Positions 50,056 through 62,033 of a stretch of 64,000 bases of DNA are shown piece by piece (the stretch's first letter is position 1; each line of letters starts with the position of its first letter). Both the position numbers and the translations under genes were made by a program. The notes beneath the pieces are model-generated. The model saw only the letters and a list, made by a program, of their open reading frames with translations, ran no database searches and had not been told where the DNA came from. Source of the DNA: Chiridota heheva (lineage: Eukaryota > Echinodermata > Holothuroidea > Apodida > Chiridotidae); NCBI GenBank assembly GCA_020152595.1, contig JAIGNY010004520.1, positions 3,859,858-3,923,857 on the forward strand, written 5' to 3'.

Positions 50056-50245
50056 TTTGGTTTGTTGTTTAACGCCACCGCGACAGTCAGAGTCAAATGT
50101 GCCAAGATGGTGTTAAAACCAAGGTGCTTGAGTTGGGACAGAGAGCAAAGAAAGGTGGGATAGAATAAAGGGAAGGAGGGAGGGAAGGAGGGAGGGATGG
50201 GGGAGAGAAGGTGGATAAAGGAAAGGAGTAAGGTAATCAAATCTT
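50056..50245 (-). mobile_element. 3' end of a related LINE family (copy B)
   Basis: GTTTAACGCCACCGCGACAG and GTCAAATGTGCC. The GGGAGGGAAGGA purine run at 50,173-50,197 is expanded compared with copy A. Confidence 0.55.
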
Positions 50246-50254
50246 GTTCATACT

Positions 50255-50464
50255 TGTAACATCCAAGCTTTAATATTAATATTCTTCATACTCAAACTCC
50301 TTCGTTCTGAATCTCTTGATTTGGAGTATGAACGATTAAAATGGATAAATTCTTGGTTAATTGACAGATCACAAAGATTTGTTGTTAATGGTGAAGCATC
50401 TCCATGGAAGAAGGTTACAAGTGGTGTTCCTCAGGGTTCTGTATTGGGTCCACTTCTTTTCTTA
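50255..50464 (+). pseudogene. CR1-like RT relic, left half (copy B)
   Basis: Contains the [15 protein letters not shown] and [14 protein letters not shown] wording, then is cut by the LINE at 50,465. It resumes at 53,042 with VFLGSRICSFADDTKLYRIV. Copy B keeps GPLLF, where copy A has GSLLF. Confidence 0.75.
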
Positions 50465-53041
50465 TTGTTTGTTTGTTTGATGAGGTCTTAACGGCACCAC
50501 GACAACGAAGGTCAAATTGTGCCTGAGAGGTCAGATCATTTTAGAGGTAGTAAGGAAAGAGACCAGGGGAAGAATGAGAGAAATTCAAGAACAAAAGCCA
50601 GAAAGCTGTGATCGAGAGAGGAGGTGCATGGGTAAAACTAAAAACAAAGTAGAGAGGGGGTGGAAGAGGAGGATTAAATATGGTTGTAGAGGGATGCATG
50701 CTGAAGGAAGGAGACTATTTTATCTGAAGGATTTTTTTGGAAGAACTCAGCAATTGAGTTGTGGGGAGCGAGAGAAGCTCTGGGAAGGTTGTACAGGGGC
50801 AAGCAAGGAGAACGTGTTGGATTGTAAGGATGCAGTGGCAATTGTTACAGAGGGGTTGGGGAACCAATAAGGAGGTGGGAGTGAGTGAGGTGGGTGTGAC
50901 CAATTCTAAGACGGGTAATATGAACGTTGTCGATACGAGAAAGGTTGTTGATGGTGGATTTGATCGGGATTGTGGGCTGGATAACATGGAGTTTGTTATT
51001 AATTTGGAAGTTCCATAAGGTTTGCCAGCGGTCACGAACAAGAGAAGCGATAAGCGGTTTGATGTCAGAGAGGGTTTTGGGAAAAGGGGAAGGGAGGAGG
51101 TTAAGGGCAAGCTTAGCGGCTGTATCAGCCCTGTCATTGCCAGGGATGCCAACATGGCTGGGTATCCAGAAGAAAAGAACACTTTTCCTGCAGAGGGTGG
51201 GAGAAAGAGTTTCCGGAGGAGGAGGTGGCAGGTGAGGTTATCCCATTTAAGATTGAGTAATGAAGTAAGAACAGCCTTTGAGTCAGAGAAAATGGCAAAG
51301 TGACTAAGAGGAGAGTACTCAATAAAGTTGAGGGCGAGGAGAATGGCCTTAGCCTCGGCTGAAAAGATGGATGAGTGGTCAGGAAGTCTGCTACTGAGGG
51401 TGATGTCTTGGATGATGGCAGCAGCAGCTGTCTTGTTGCCTTCCTTGGAGCCATCAGTATAGATGGAGGTGTAATTTGAGAGTTGGTCTTTGATTTGGTT
51501 GTGGAGATTGATGAAGAGATTAGGGTGAGTTTGAGTTTTGTTATAAGTGGAGAGGTCTAGGTGGACAGAAGGAGGGGGGGTGGCCCAAGGCGGAAAAGTG
51601 GGCCAGGAATAGGTGCCGAGAGTGGCGGGGTTGATGCCAAGTTGAAAGAGGTCTGATTTAATGCGTAAGCTGAAGGGGGCGATAGGGTTTTAGTCCTATC
51701 AAAGAGGGAGGAGAAATTGGGGTACCTAATGAGGTTGTAAACAGGGTTCTGAGTGTTGGTGAGGACTCTAAAAGCATAGGAGAGGCTAAGCTTTTTACAT
51801 CTAAGTAGAAAGGGGGGTTCGTTGGCTTCAACATGAAGGCTAGTGATTGGGGAGGTCCTGTAGGCTCCTAGACAAAGCCTGAGGGCTTCATTTTGGATGG
51901 TGTTAATGTGGTTGAGGTATGAGTTGTGAGCGACACAGTAAACAATATTGCCATAGTCAAGCTTGGCACGAATGGTGAGCCTGAAAATTTTGAGGAGAGC
52001 ATGGCGGTTCGCTCCCCAAGTAGTGTTGGAGAGCAGTCGGAGGAGGTTGAGGGAGCTATTGCATTTTAGTTTCAGGTTGGTGATGTGTGGCTTGTAGGTG
52101 AGCTTGGGGTCTAGAGTTAGACCAAGGAACTTTGTGTTTTCAACTTTAGGGATGCGATTCCCATTGAGCACAAAGTTCGGGTTGGGGTGGAGGTTGTTGA
52201 AATGACAAAAGTGCATGCAGACTGTCTTGTCTTTGGAGAATCTAAAACCGTTATTGTTGCTCCAGACTTGCAGCTGATTGAGGCTGGTTTGAAGCCTATT
52301 TTCAACAATAGGAAAGCTAGGGGAGGAGTAGAAGATGGTGAAGTCATCCACGTAGAGGGTACGTTTGATGCTGGGGCCAAGGTCATTCCCGATGTCATTA
52401 ATGCTCAGGTTGAAGAGAGTGGGGAGAGGATGCTGCCTTGGGGACGCCCTCTTCTTGGGGTACGGCTTGGAGAGGGTGTGGCCAATACGAACTTGGAACT
52501 GCCTGGGTGAGAGGAAGTTTTGAATAAAGATGGGGAGGTGGCCTCTGAGGCCAATGGTGTGAAGTTTCGGGTAATGCCGTATTTCCAAGTAGTGTCGAAA
52601 GCTTTTCGAGGTCAAAAAATATGGCAATGAGGTGTTCCTTTTTGCAAAGGATTCCCGGATAGCGGTGTCGGCGTAATTAACTGGTCTAGGGTATTGCGGC
52701 GTTTTGGAAGCCGCTTTGGTGAGAGAGGATTCTGTTGGTCTCGAGGAACCAGTTTAGTCTCTGATTAATGATCTTTTCCATAATTTTACAGAGACAGCAA
52801 GTAAGGCGATGGGTCGGTAGCTGGTGGGGGGCGGTGCTATCCTTCCCGGTTTAAGGACGGGGATGACAATAGCTGTCCTCCAGATAGGGGGAAAGGAGTG
52901 TGAGGACCAAATGTGGTTGAAGATGGTGAGTAGGGTAGTGGTGGCTTTGATGGGGAGGTGTTTCAGAAACTGATAGGGGATGTTATCTGGGCCCTTGGAG
53001 GTGCAGCCAGCATCGCTGATGGCTTGGTTTAATTCAGAATG
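50465..53041 (-). mobile_element. I-type LINE inserted in copy B, 10-bp TSD
   Basis: TCTTTTCTTA at 50,455-50,464 is repeated at 53,042-53,051, and copy A shows the empty site at 46,110-46,125. The element runs from the GTTTG tail back through RNase H into RT, and is 5'-truncated near SELNQAISDAGCTSKGPDNI. The insertion post-dates the duplication. It is much less decayed than the 17.3-kb copy in the thumb and RNase H part. Confidence 0.9.
50695..53038 (-). pseudogene. Partial I-type LINE ORF2 (RT to RNase H)
   Basis: The longest piece is open from 52,627 to 51,557 and contains RRTLYVDD-like (TLYVDDFTIFYSSPSF), KFLGLTLDPKLTYKP and TIQNEALRLCLGAYRTSP, that is, RT box C, thumb and connection. 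RNase H follows at 51.45-51.1 kb (TDGSKEGNK, SAEAKAI, VGIPGNDRADTAAK), and then RLRIGHTHLTHSHLL with CNNCHC. The N-terminal endonuclease is absent because of 5' truncation. Frameshifts near 52.55, 52.75 and 51.55 kb inactivate it. Confidence 0.85.
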
Positions 53042-53215
53042 TCTTTTCTTAATCTTGATTAATAATAAAGTTTTCCTTGGCTCCAGGATTTGTAGCTTTG
53101 CTGATGACACTAAGCTGTACAGGATTGTCAATGAAACCAGGGATGCTTTACTTTTGCTAAGTGATCTGGATAGTTCCTTGGTCCCAAATGTGGCAGATGT
53201 CATTCAATGTTGATA
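53042..53215 (+). pseudogene. CR1-like RT relic, right half (copy B)
   Basis: Continues VFLGSRICSFADDTKLYRIV and NETRDALLLLSDLDSSLVPN after the LINE insertion. The RTE-like fragment follows. Confidence 0.7.
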
Positions 53216-53607
53216 AATGCAAAGTTCAAGTGTTTAAATGCATGAGAAGCATTTTTAAGATCTGATGGTCCTTTGTTGTTTGAAATGATGAATTATTGAG
53301 ATTTACTAAGAGAATTAGCAACGAAGTCAAAATAAGAAGGTGGAGGTGGATTGGGCACGTATTACGAATGAAAGGACAGCCACTACATGACAGCATTGAT
53401 ATGAAAGGCGAAAGGGAGAAGGAAAGTAGGATGCCCAAGAACGACATGGAGAAGAACGGTAGTAAAGGAAAGAGAAGAGCTAGAGTGGAATTCTTAAAAT
53501 GGAGCCAGACACGTTGCCAGAGACAGCATACATTGGAGAGAGTACACTGGAGCCATATGGGATGTATGGGACGCATGGCCTAAAGAGGACAGTGAGTGAA
53601 TGAATGA
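53216..53607 (+). mobile_element. RTE-like LINE 3' fragment (copy B)
   Basis: Same chimeric fragment as in copy A (RRWRWIGHVLRMKGQPLH here without the Cys/Val changes of copy A). It ends with the TGAATGAATGAA tail. Confidence 0.65.
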
Positions 53608-53884
53608 AATGCACAGTTATTCATTTTGGTCAAAGTAAATTTGGAATAAATTTTCACGGTTTTGGCTCTTCTTAAAACCGGGCGGTTTCTATAACAACCT
53701 CCGGTTTAAACCTACAAACCAAGTATTTTCAAACTTTTTGTAAACAAAACTCAGAAAGCAACAAAGTGCATTAACCCTACCCATACTGCTATAGTACTAT
53801 CACTTTTTCATTATTGCAAGTACAGTATGTTATGTAAATAATGCTGAAAATCAGAACGGAGGACTTGGTGAATAAGCTACACTA

Positions 53885-54305
53885 ACAAACTTGTTGTTAG
53901 AGTGTAGCGTGATTTTATTAATCCATTTTGATTAATAAACTTGTATGTTGTTAGAGTGTAGCGTGATTTTATTAATCCATTTTGATTAATAAACTTTTAT
54001 GTTGTTAGTGTGTGGTGTGATTGTATTAATCCGTTTTGATTAATAAACTTGTACGTTGTTACAGTGTGGCGTGATTTTATTAATCCATTTTGATTAATAA
54101 ACTTGTATGTTGTTAGTGTGTAGCGTGATTTTATTAATCCATTTTGATTAATAAACTTGTATGTTGTTAGTGTGTAGCATGATTTTATTAATCCATTTTG
54201 AATAATAAACTTGTATATTGTTAGTGTGTAGCATGATTTTAGCATCCATTTTGATTAATAAACTTATATGTTGTTAGCGTGTAAAGTGATTTTATTAATC
54301 CATTT
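53885..54305. repeat. 54-bp minisatellite (copy B), about seven copies
   Basis: Same unit as in copy A with one more full copy. An 18-residue repeat reads open on the minus strand simply because 54 is a multiple of three. Confidence 0.9.
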
Positions 54306-54540
54306 TGCCCTCAAATATGCCAATTTTGACTCCAGTCTATGTCTGAAGGCATAAACCAACTCCAACTGTAGTATGCAGTGGGAAAAATCCCCTTGCTAAT
54401 TGCAACACAACAATAATTTGATTTCATAAATCAGTAACATAATTGAAGCAAAGAGAAAAGAAAATGCCTGCTAATCAGCATGAACAGTATTGCCCCACTC
54501 CCCACCAAATCCATATTTCCTTCATCAAAACTAAAGTTAA

Positions 54541-54630
54541 AAGTTTGTTTGTTTGTTTGCTTGTTTGATGAGGGCTTAGCGGCACCACAACAACGAGGGT
54601 CAAATTATGCCTGAAAAGTCAGATCATTCT
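54541..54630 (-). mobile_element. Very short I-type LINE 3' end (copy B)
   Basis: Counterpart of 47,583-47,670 with an enlarged GTTTG tail (GTTTGTTTGTTTGCTTGTTT). Confidence 0.8.
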
Positions 54631-56392
54631 AGAGGTAGGAGCTGTACTTTCAGCAATTTTAATTTGACGCATGGTTTGATATCAATCCAAATTACTTTGT
54701 ATTCTGTAAACCCACTTAGTGGTCTTTTGTTTCGGAAGGTTTTTGATCATGGCAGAATTCAGTCGTGCAATACACTTTAAGCTATCAACTTTGAAAATCA
54801 AAAAATAAAATTTGGTTCAACATTGTGTTTCAAACATTTAGCAGTGATAAACAATATTTTCATTGTCATTCAGTAATCATGTTTAATGAAAAATAAATGT
54901 GTATCTGAACATTCTTTTTCTAGATGCATTTATAGAACAATGTATAGAAACAATATTATTCATATATGTATGTTAATAAGCTATTACCTAGAGCATCCAC
55001 AAAGAATTTATATAAACCAGCTACACTTCGAACTAATGATATCATTTTTAGTGAGTCCCCAAACCAAGCAATAAACATATGAAACGTCCAATATACACAA
55101 CACGTGACAGCGATGGAAGTTTGCATTGCTAGCACTTACAGTAATATGCAATGAATGGCAGAGCGTTTCCAAAGCTGAAAGTTACAGTAAATGGGGTTGA
55201 AATGTATATTTCTTTTCATATTTGAACAGTTTTGACTGGGTTCAGAGTTTAGAAATATATTTTTCACATGTACATGTCATGGGGGCATGGAATTCAAATT
55301 ATTCAGAGAATTAAGTCATTTTTTCTTGACGATCATTTTTTCTTAACGATCATATCATGAATAATTATCATACAAAGTGACAAAAAACAAGTGGATATTT
55401 TATTTCCGTTGAACATTAATTATTCCGTAGTGATTTTTCCCTTCCTCGTTGATTATCATTATCTTACGATTTTTAGCGACGGTTTTTTCCAGCAGAAAAT
55501 TGCAATTCTCCCACTCCCAAAACCTCAAAAATATAAACAAAAAACTTAAAACAAGTTTAATCTTTATCCTAGTTACCAAGGTGGCACTTCATTTAAGGAG
55601 CTGTTGACAGGTCCCTGCTTAAATTAAGGGCCTTACCGAGTTGAATGGAACTAACACACTGTAGTGCTTAAGTATAATCATGGAGGTACATGTACAGTTG
55701 AAATGACTGTCTAGGTTTCGTAAGTGCATAAATTTCAATCGTTTTTGTGTTTCTACAGTATGTTTGATTATCTTCTTGGTATCAATTAATTTGTATTTGT
55801 GACATTGTAGACCTTAACGAAAAGCATTTTGTTCCAGAAGTGATTAAATAATGTTTTTACATTACCGATGCCCCCATGTAGTAAATGTTTCAGCCTTTGT
55901 GTGTACAGTTTATGGCATTTTAATACTCATTCATAAAATCTGAAGAACAGTGCCAATTCTCATTGGATAAATAAATGAGAGGGTGTATTGGCTTGTCCCA
56001 GGGTTGCATTTTCTTTTAAGTTGAATCCAACCAGGAATACTTTTATAGACAAACTATCTACATTTTTATCGCATTGAAGTTTGGATAAAAACTTACATAG
56101 TGGGTTATGTTTTTAAACAATATACTTAAGATCTTTGCTTTCACTTTTAATTTTTTTAAATTCAACAAACATTGATCTAATCATACATCAGTTAGTTACA
56201 GTAAATACATGTAGAACACATTTTCAATAACAAAATACATACATTTTCTAATAAAAAATGATCTTAAGGGAAGAAAATATCAACTTTTTTTATTTTCACG
56301 GTTTTTTGGTTTTGAAAAAAACATAAAACCAAGTATATTTATAAACATTAGTAACCGGTTAAGACTGGAAAACCGGTCTACCGTGAAACTTT

Positions 56393-56960
56393 AATTTGGA
56401 TTACTTCATAAATGGTTCAAATCTTGGTTGTGTTGATCAAGGAAGGGATCTAGGTGTTGTCATAACTAGCAATCTGAAGCCTTCTAAACAGTGTGCTTTA
56501 GCAGCTGCAGGGGAAAATAGGATGATTGGAAGAAATTTTTGTTTTCTTGGTACAGAGGTTGTTCTTAATTTGTATAAGCAGTTAGTCAGGCCTCACCTTG
56601 AGTATGCTATTCAGGTTTGGAATCCCTTTTATAAGAAGAATAAGTTCATTTTGGAGCAGGTTCAGCAAAGAGCCACAAGACTTACAGTATTACGGAAGTA
56701 AGGAAACTCTTTTTCAGAATCTAGGTTGTTGCATGTTTCAGCCACTATAATTCTCATGTGACACGTGGTAACAGTTTGAAGTTGACCAAAGAGTTCTCAC
56801 GGATAGATATTCGGCGTTTTAGCTTTCAATAAGTGCTTAACTTTCGCTAAGAGTTGTTAATGAGTGGAATAATTTGCCAGAGTGGATAGTAAGCTCCAAT
56901 TCTGTTCTTTACTAACTCTAGGCATCTTTTATCTTTTTATTTTTGTTGTGATGGTGGTGG
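56393..56960 (+). pseudogene. CR1-like LINE RT, C-terminal part
   Basis: Reads LDYFINGSNLGCVDQGRDLG, VVITSNLKPSKQCALAAA, LYKQLVRPHLEYAIQVWNP and LEQVQQRATRLT, the thumb and C-terminal wording of CR1/Rex-type LINEs. It is the continuation of the relic that stops at 53,645, separated by the TIR element. A frameshift follows at about 56,700, and remnants (VVNEWNNLPEWIV-like) continue to about 56,930. Confidence 0.75.
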
Positions 56961-57236
56961 TGTTAGTTTGGGGTTTTTATGGCGTGACTAACCCTTCTTA
57001 GCCCGTTATATTGTTATGTTATGTTACATACATAATTCATTTACAAACTTGAGCATAGTCAATGGGCTTCAACCTTTTTTTTTTGCCCCAAAATTGATTT
57101 TTGACAGGAAGACTTTCATACTTAATCTTAAAAATCAGCACACTGAAACTTAAATTCGTTTTACACATTGGAAATATCGTAGTTTTGCTATTCTATTTAA
57201 AGAATACAAATTTTTCATTTAAAAACAAAGTTTTAA

Positions 57237-57468
57237 AGGAACACTAGGCCAAAAAGTGAGGGCGCTTGTTTTACAAATTTCACAAAAATATTATCCACAA
57301 AAGAGCGATAAACTTCATGCCTCAATTGCCCAAAGACAACGTAAGGGCAAGAGGACTCAAATATTCATATTCACCAGAAAATTGCTATACCAATGCTTCC
57401 TAGATCAGCATTCAATTTTTTTGGGAACCTCCTAAAAATACGCCCTCACCTTTTGGTCTAGTGCTTCT
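57237..57468. mobile_element. 232-bp MITE with 28-bp inverted ends, TTAA flanks
   Basis: AGGAACACTAGGCCAAAAAG on the left pairs with the complement of AGAAGCACTAGACCAAAAGG on the right, continuing through TGAGGGCG. TTAA is present at 57,233-57,236 and 57,469-57,472. Same target as the element at 847, but different ends. Confidence 0.8.
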
Positions 57469-57472
57469 TTAA

Positions 57473-59320
57473 GACATTTCTAGGGATCGTCTAGACAAAA
57501 TTGTAGCATGCACATAAGCAATGTTTCCAACCAATGATAAGATAGAATGCTTGCATAATGAAATGATTGACATATTTTAAGTGCATATCTGCATCCTCTG
57601 TGCAGTCTTGAGCATATGAACACACCATGGTGCATCCTACGTGCCTTACTTAAGTATGACACATACAATTTATATGTATAACATTATTAACAAGAGACCA
57701 AGAATACGTTGAGGTAGCCAAGTTCGAACATTTATAATAGTGCATAACAAGTTAACAACGTAATTGTCACATCTTGTAACAACGGCGCATTGCAATTTTT
57801 TTATATCTAAGCCTATTTTGGCCCCTCCCTTTTGCAGGTTGTACGCGCGCGTTTGCAACATTAGTTGCATTTTTACCCTTTCATACAAAGAAGTCGGGAA
57901 ATCCTCCAAAACGTAAGTTGAAATAATAAAGTTTCTTAGTTCATATATGTATGGTTACATCAGGAAAAAGTTGAGGGCATCAGTGTTAATTTTCATGTAC
58001 TTTTGAGACCACTGTACAGTAGAGGTTATGTATTAGCAATCGTGTATACTAGAGGGTGACCCCATGAGGCCTATAGGGCTCACCCAAAACAAACGATAGG
58101 CATACTTATATATCAACAGGAGAAAACACAATTTTTTGACTAAAATTGCATATACAGTGTAGCCCGCCCTCAACTAAAAACTCACAGAAATCTAATTATT
58201 GTCCAATTTGCCATGATATTTCAGCAAAAGAAAAAAATCCTGCACCCCGGAATGGCTGAAATTGACGAGGGAAAAAGCTTTTCAATCAGTCGTTGGTGTG
58301 TTTGAAAATCATTGCATTTAAAACTTCACCAACAATCTGACATTACGAAAACAATGTTGTTTCGTTAATGATATGGAAATATGTCAAAAATTTCAAAAAA
58401 GCAATGACTCACTTATGTATTTCATTTAAAAGAACTTGGGTCGCTAAAACACACCAAACGACTGATCGAATACACCTACACAGAGCTGAAAATACCCAAA
58501 GGTTTTGTTACTTATATGACTTAATGGTGCAGATGAGAGTGCGTGTGCGCAAACAGCTGTTTTTTTTTCTTTCCTGTTTTCAGCAATCCTGTGGTGCGAA
58601 ACTTCTTTTTTTGGGGGTGAAAATTTGTAACATTAGGCATAACGTTAGGCCTATAATAGTTATGAAATCATTTCCCATCATTTCGCCGTAATTTCTTTTT
58701 TTCACTTTAACCCATATCTGTATGTTGACATTGTGTGATTTCTGTTGTTTACTGATCTGCGGACTCACAAAGCTTATGGTTTTTTCTATTCATGCCATTG
58801 GAGATGAAAGACAACATTTTTGGCAGAACTTTTCTCAACTTTACAAAACTTCCCTGAGAATATTCTTCACTAGAATATTACAAATCTGTTATCACTATCA
58901 CTAGGTTCACAACAGAGTTATCGTTTATTCACAAAAACCTGCAGTTTAAAACTTATTTGGAAATGGTAAAATTGATCTATTTCTGTGAGACTTTTGTTTA
59001 GCCATTTATAAGAGCAGAACTATATTTTGTTGATTGTTTATAAGGTCAAAGTTTGATAAAAATCGTTTACTTGTTAGTTGAATCTATTTAAATGTGCACA
59101 AGTTGTTAGCCAATTAGCTGTACGACAACCATAGATGTTATATGACGTTGAACATAAACAATTAGCCTATGAGTGACAAAAACTTTTGAAGGTCTGATTC
59201 GGAAAAACTGTTTTGCCAAAAACAAGCATTAAAGGGTTTTCTAATTTTGTCTTGTTGAACACTAACATTAAAACAACTACAAAGAACTATATATAAGAAT
59301 TAAAACAAAAAAAGGTACAT
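57473..59320. other. AT-rich intergenic sequence, one small inverted repeat
   Basis: No gene recognised. ATCAGTCGTTGGTGTGTTT near 58,285 and its near-complement at 58,447-58,466 form inverted ends of a possible 180-bp element. Confidence 0.45.
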
Positions 59321-59830
59321 AGGCCTAGGCCTAATATTATATTATAAGATGGCAAGCTTGGAGCGAAATTGCCCCATTAACTATGGGCCTCAGTTTTGTA
59401 GCTACATCATGTAGTAAGTATCAACACACATTCACCTTTAAATGCATGGAAAGTGTAATATAACCCACTGTAGGCCTAGGCCTACATGCCACCAGCAGGC
59501 CTGTGCCAAAAAGTGTATTGTGGGATATAACTAATAATATTGCTAAGCCTAGGCCTATGAAATTTGGAAAGTCTGACATTCAATAGGCATGTGTGAAATT
59601 ATGTTGGTCGAGAAATCACGAAAAAAAGAGTTTTTCTTCCACTGACCGCAACGGGTGAGTTAAATAGGCCAAACGTTAGTGGACTGCCATAAAAACGCCA
59701 GTAGTTACTGGTTTATAGTAACGTTCAGACATTAACTTTAAGTTTAGGCCTAACGTTAGGCTAGGCCCAACTTAAACTAACGTTAGGCCTTCCACAACAC
59801 GTCTACAGTCTAGGCTACAACAAACTCCTT
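59320..59830. repeat. AGGCCTA / AACGTTAGGCC motif cluster
   Basis: AGGCCTAGGCCTA and TAACGTTAGGCC occur at least six times in about 500 bp, partly palindromic. They also occur near 1,020. Confidence 0.6.
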
Positions 59831-61530
59831 TTTTATACTTTGTCAAATAATATTTAAAATGATCGAAACAACGAAACACATTTCTCTAATACCTCTCCGT
59901 TTTTTCTTAGGCTTATAATACTTTACCTGCAATTCTGCCAAATTTCGCAAAGATTTCTACTGCTTCCTTCGTCTAAACATGAAACTTTTCTCTCTGCCAA
60001 CGTAATGAAGCCAAGGTGACGTGTTTCGCTTTTTTCGCTGAACTGGTTATGATGATATCATCACCTGAAATAGTTTAAAGGGCGCCAGTTTAGATACTAA
60101 TAGTATATACAATCACACCTATCATGATCTACAATCTTGGACAATACTGTTGGGACACTTAACAGCTTCCCGGAAAGTTTGTATGATAATTCAAATATTT
60201 ATGTACAGGTATTTTCAGCCCCCCCCCCCTTCCCCCTCCCTTCCTCTCCCCTCCCCCTTCCCCTTTCCCGCTCCCTTTTCATCGTTGTCGAAATATTTCT
60301 TATTCATTTCACCTACATTGAACGGGGGTGTCCCAACGAGTTTTGTCGAATATTGTAGATCTAATACTTCCCAATTTCCAAAACCATGATGGTCCAAAAT
60401 TTCGAAGGGATTTTGAAGGGATATATTCTTTCAACTGTGGCGTATTCAGTGGGGGTTGGGGGTGACTTCCCCCCAGCTCCTGGCGAAATTCCATCAGTGA
60501 AATGTAAATAATGGAATATATCAGTGCAGTATACATATTCTGCAAATAAATTGTGATAATAAATTTACAAAAATAAATCGCCAAAATAATTTTGGGGCAA
60601 TATTTTTATTTTTATTTGATGGAGGGGGAGGGGGGGGGGGTGAATTTATCCCCTAATTATTATTTTTTTCTTCGGAAAATTTGTCAGGCAATTTGATTCC
60701 TTTTAAACTTTCCTTCATTATTGGAAAATTTCATTCGATTTTCGGGACATTTTCTTCAATTTTCAGGATTCTATTCTTTATTTTTGAGAAAATTTTACTC
60801 AATTTCCTTCAAATTTGGGAAATCAATTGCAATATTAAAAAAAAGTGCAACATGTTTTACCAAAATTTGAAATAATTTTACTTCATTTTTACAATTGTAT
60901 GTTAAAATCCTTTCCCCACCGTTCTTTTATCTATGGGTACAGCTTTTTCCTGTAATTACCGTTTGCGCCCCTGGTACCGAAAGCTGAATACGTTGCTGTC
61001 CACACAATTCAAAAAGTCTGGACACTATTTGAATGTTGCATTTTCATACATTCAAAAGTTTTCATAAGATGTTGCAAATATTACTCAAACATTCCTAGTT
61101 TTGTAAGTGTCCACGACAATCCTTCTTCTTAAAGAACATTGCTGCATGGCAAAAATTGGGTTTTAATTTGCTGTTGGAACACCATTCTAGACAATGATAG
61201 TTTCTTACTCAATGTTGAATGCTGAGTTGAAGATCTTAGTTTATTATTTTTTATCTAAATATATTAATTTCAAAGGGTTATTTTTTAAAATATATATATA
61301 TAGGGTCAAAAACTCATCACTGTGGGGCAATCAAGATAAATGCGGGAGGGGATACATATTCCCAGGGGTGTCGGAAGGAAGTCGGGGCAAGGGGGGGGGG
61401 GGCAGAAAAGCAAGTGAGGGCACTTTTTTTACAGTAATTTAGGGGCTCTTTTCATTTATAAAAAAAGGCACTTTTTCAGTTTTCAAAAAAGTGGGAGAAC
61501 GTGCCTCGGTTCTTACACATATGGTTTAGG
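59830..61530. other. Non-coding, possible untranslated exon near 59.94 kb
   Basis: The minus strand contains GAATTGCAG|GTAAAG at about 59,940, a good donor, downstream of a moderately GC-balanced stretch that could be a 5' UTR exon. Low-complexity runs (C-rich 60,220-60,270; TTTTCTTCAATTTTC type 60,690-60,830) fill much of the rest. Confidence 0.35.
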
Positions 61531-61694
61531 CATAGGCGGGATTTAGGGGAAGCAGGGAGCACTTGCCCCACCCCCACTTTTTTCCAAATGTATACTTTTT
61601 GTATGGTGATTTTTTGTATCTTAGCGTGATTTTCCCCACCCACTTTTAACTCCCCCTCCCCCTCGCAAATTTCGGTAAGCAAATCCCGCCTATA
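61531..61694. mobile_element. 164-bp MITE, hAT-like
   Basis: Inverted ends CATAGGCGGGATTT and complement of TATAGGCGGGATTT. Flanking octamers GGTTTAGG and AGTTTGGG differ at two positions, which fits an aged 8-bp duplication. Confidence 0.55.
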
Positions 61695-61892
61695 AGTTTG
61701 GGATTGGGGAGTTAGGAACAGTGGCCTAGGCTTTTGAAAACTATATGAAAGACGTATAGACATTCTTTAATTATGTCAAATAAATACTAAATATATGTTA
61801 CATTTTGTATACACCATGTAGGATTTGCGAGTGAGTGGATTTGTATTTGTTTTTAAGCGTCTAGAATTACCTAGAATCAGTTCATGTAACTT

Positions 61893-62033
61893 TAAAAAGG
61901 GCACCTCCTACCCCGTCCACCCTAACTTATAAAAGGGCACCTCCTGCCCCGTCCTCCCTAACTTTCAAAAGGGCACCCCCTTCCCCGCCCGCCCTAATAT
62001 TCAAAAGGGCACCTCCTTCCCCCTTCTCCCCCT
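61893..62033. repeat. 36-bp minisatellite, four copies
   Basis: The unit is near AAAAGGGCACCTCCTGCCCC followed by GTCCTCCCTAACTTTC. Confidence 0.85.

Larger units (their letters stand above)
49029..55988. repeat. Segmental duplication, copy B (~7.0 kb)
   Basis: Second copy of 44,717-49,012. The extra length is the 2.58-kb LINE at 50,465-53,041. Small differences include CTATAAATAG-scale substitutions and one-base indels throughout, and identity is high by eye. The duplicated sequence ends at GATAAATAAATGAGAGGGTG (55,968-55,987), after which B continues into the right part of the TIR element. Confidence 0.9.
53646..56392. mobile_element. 2.75-kb TIR element with 8-bp duplication (hAT-like size)
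   Basis: AATTTGGA at 53,638-53,645 is repeated at 56,393-56,400, and the CR1 reading resumes across the gap. The ends share TTTCACGGT in inverted orientation. A second left-end-like block (ATTTTCACGGTTTT...AAACCAAGTAT) lies at 56,293. There is no transposase, and the interior is filler with a minisatellite and LINE tail. An 8-bp duplication is typical of hAT elements, but the TIR is short. Confidence 0.6.

Noticed and set aside
53997-54245. Protein with 18-residue repeats on the minus strand
   Set aside because: Product of a 54-bp minisatellite whose period is a multiple of three, lying in a transposon interior.
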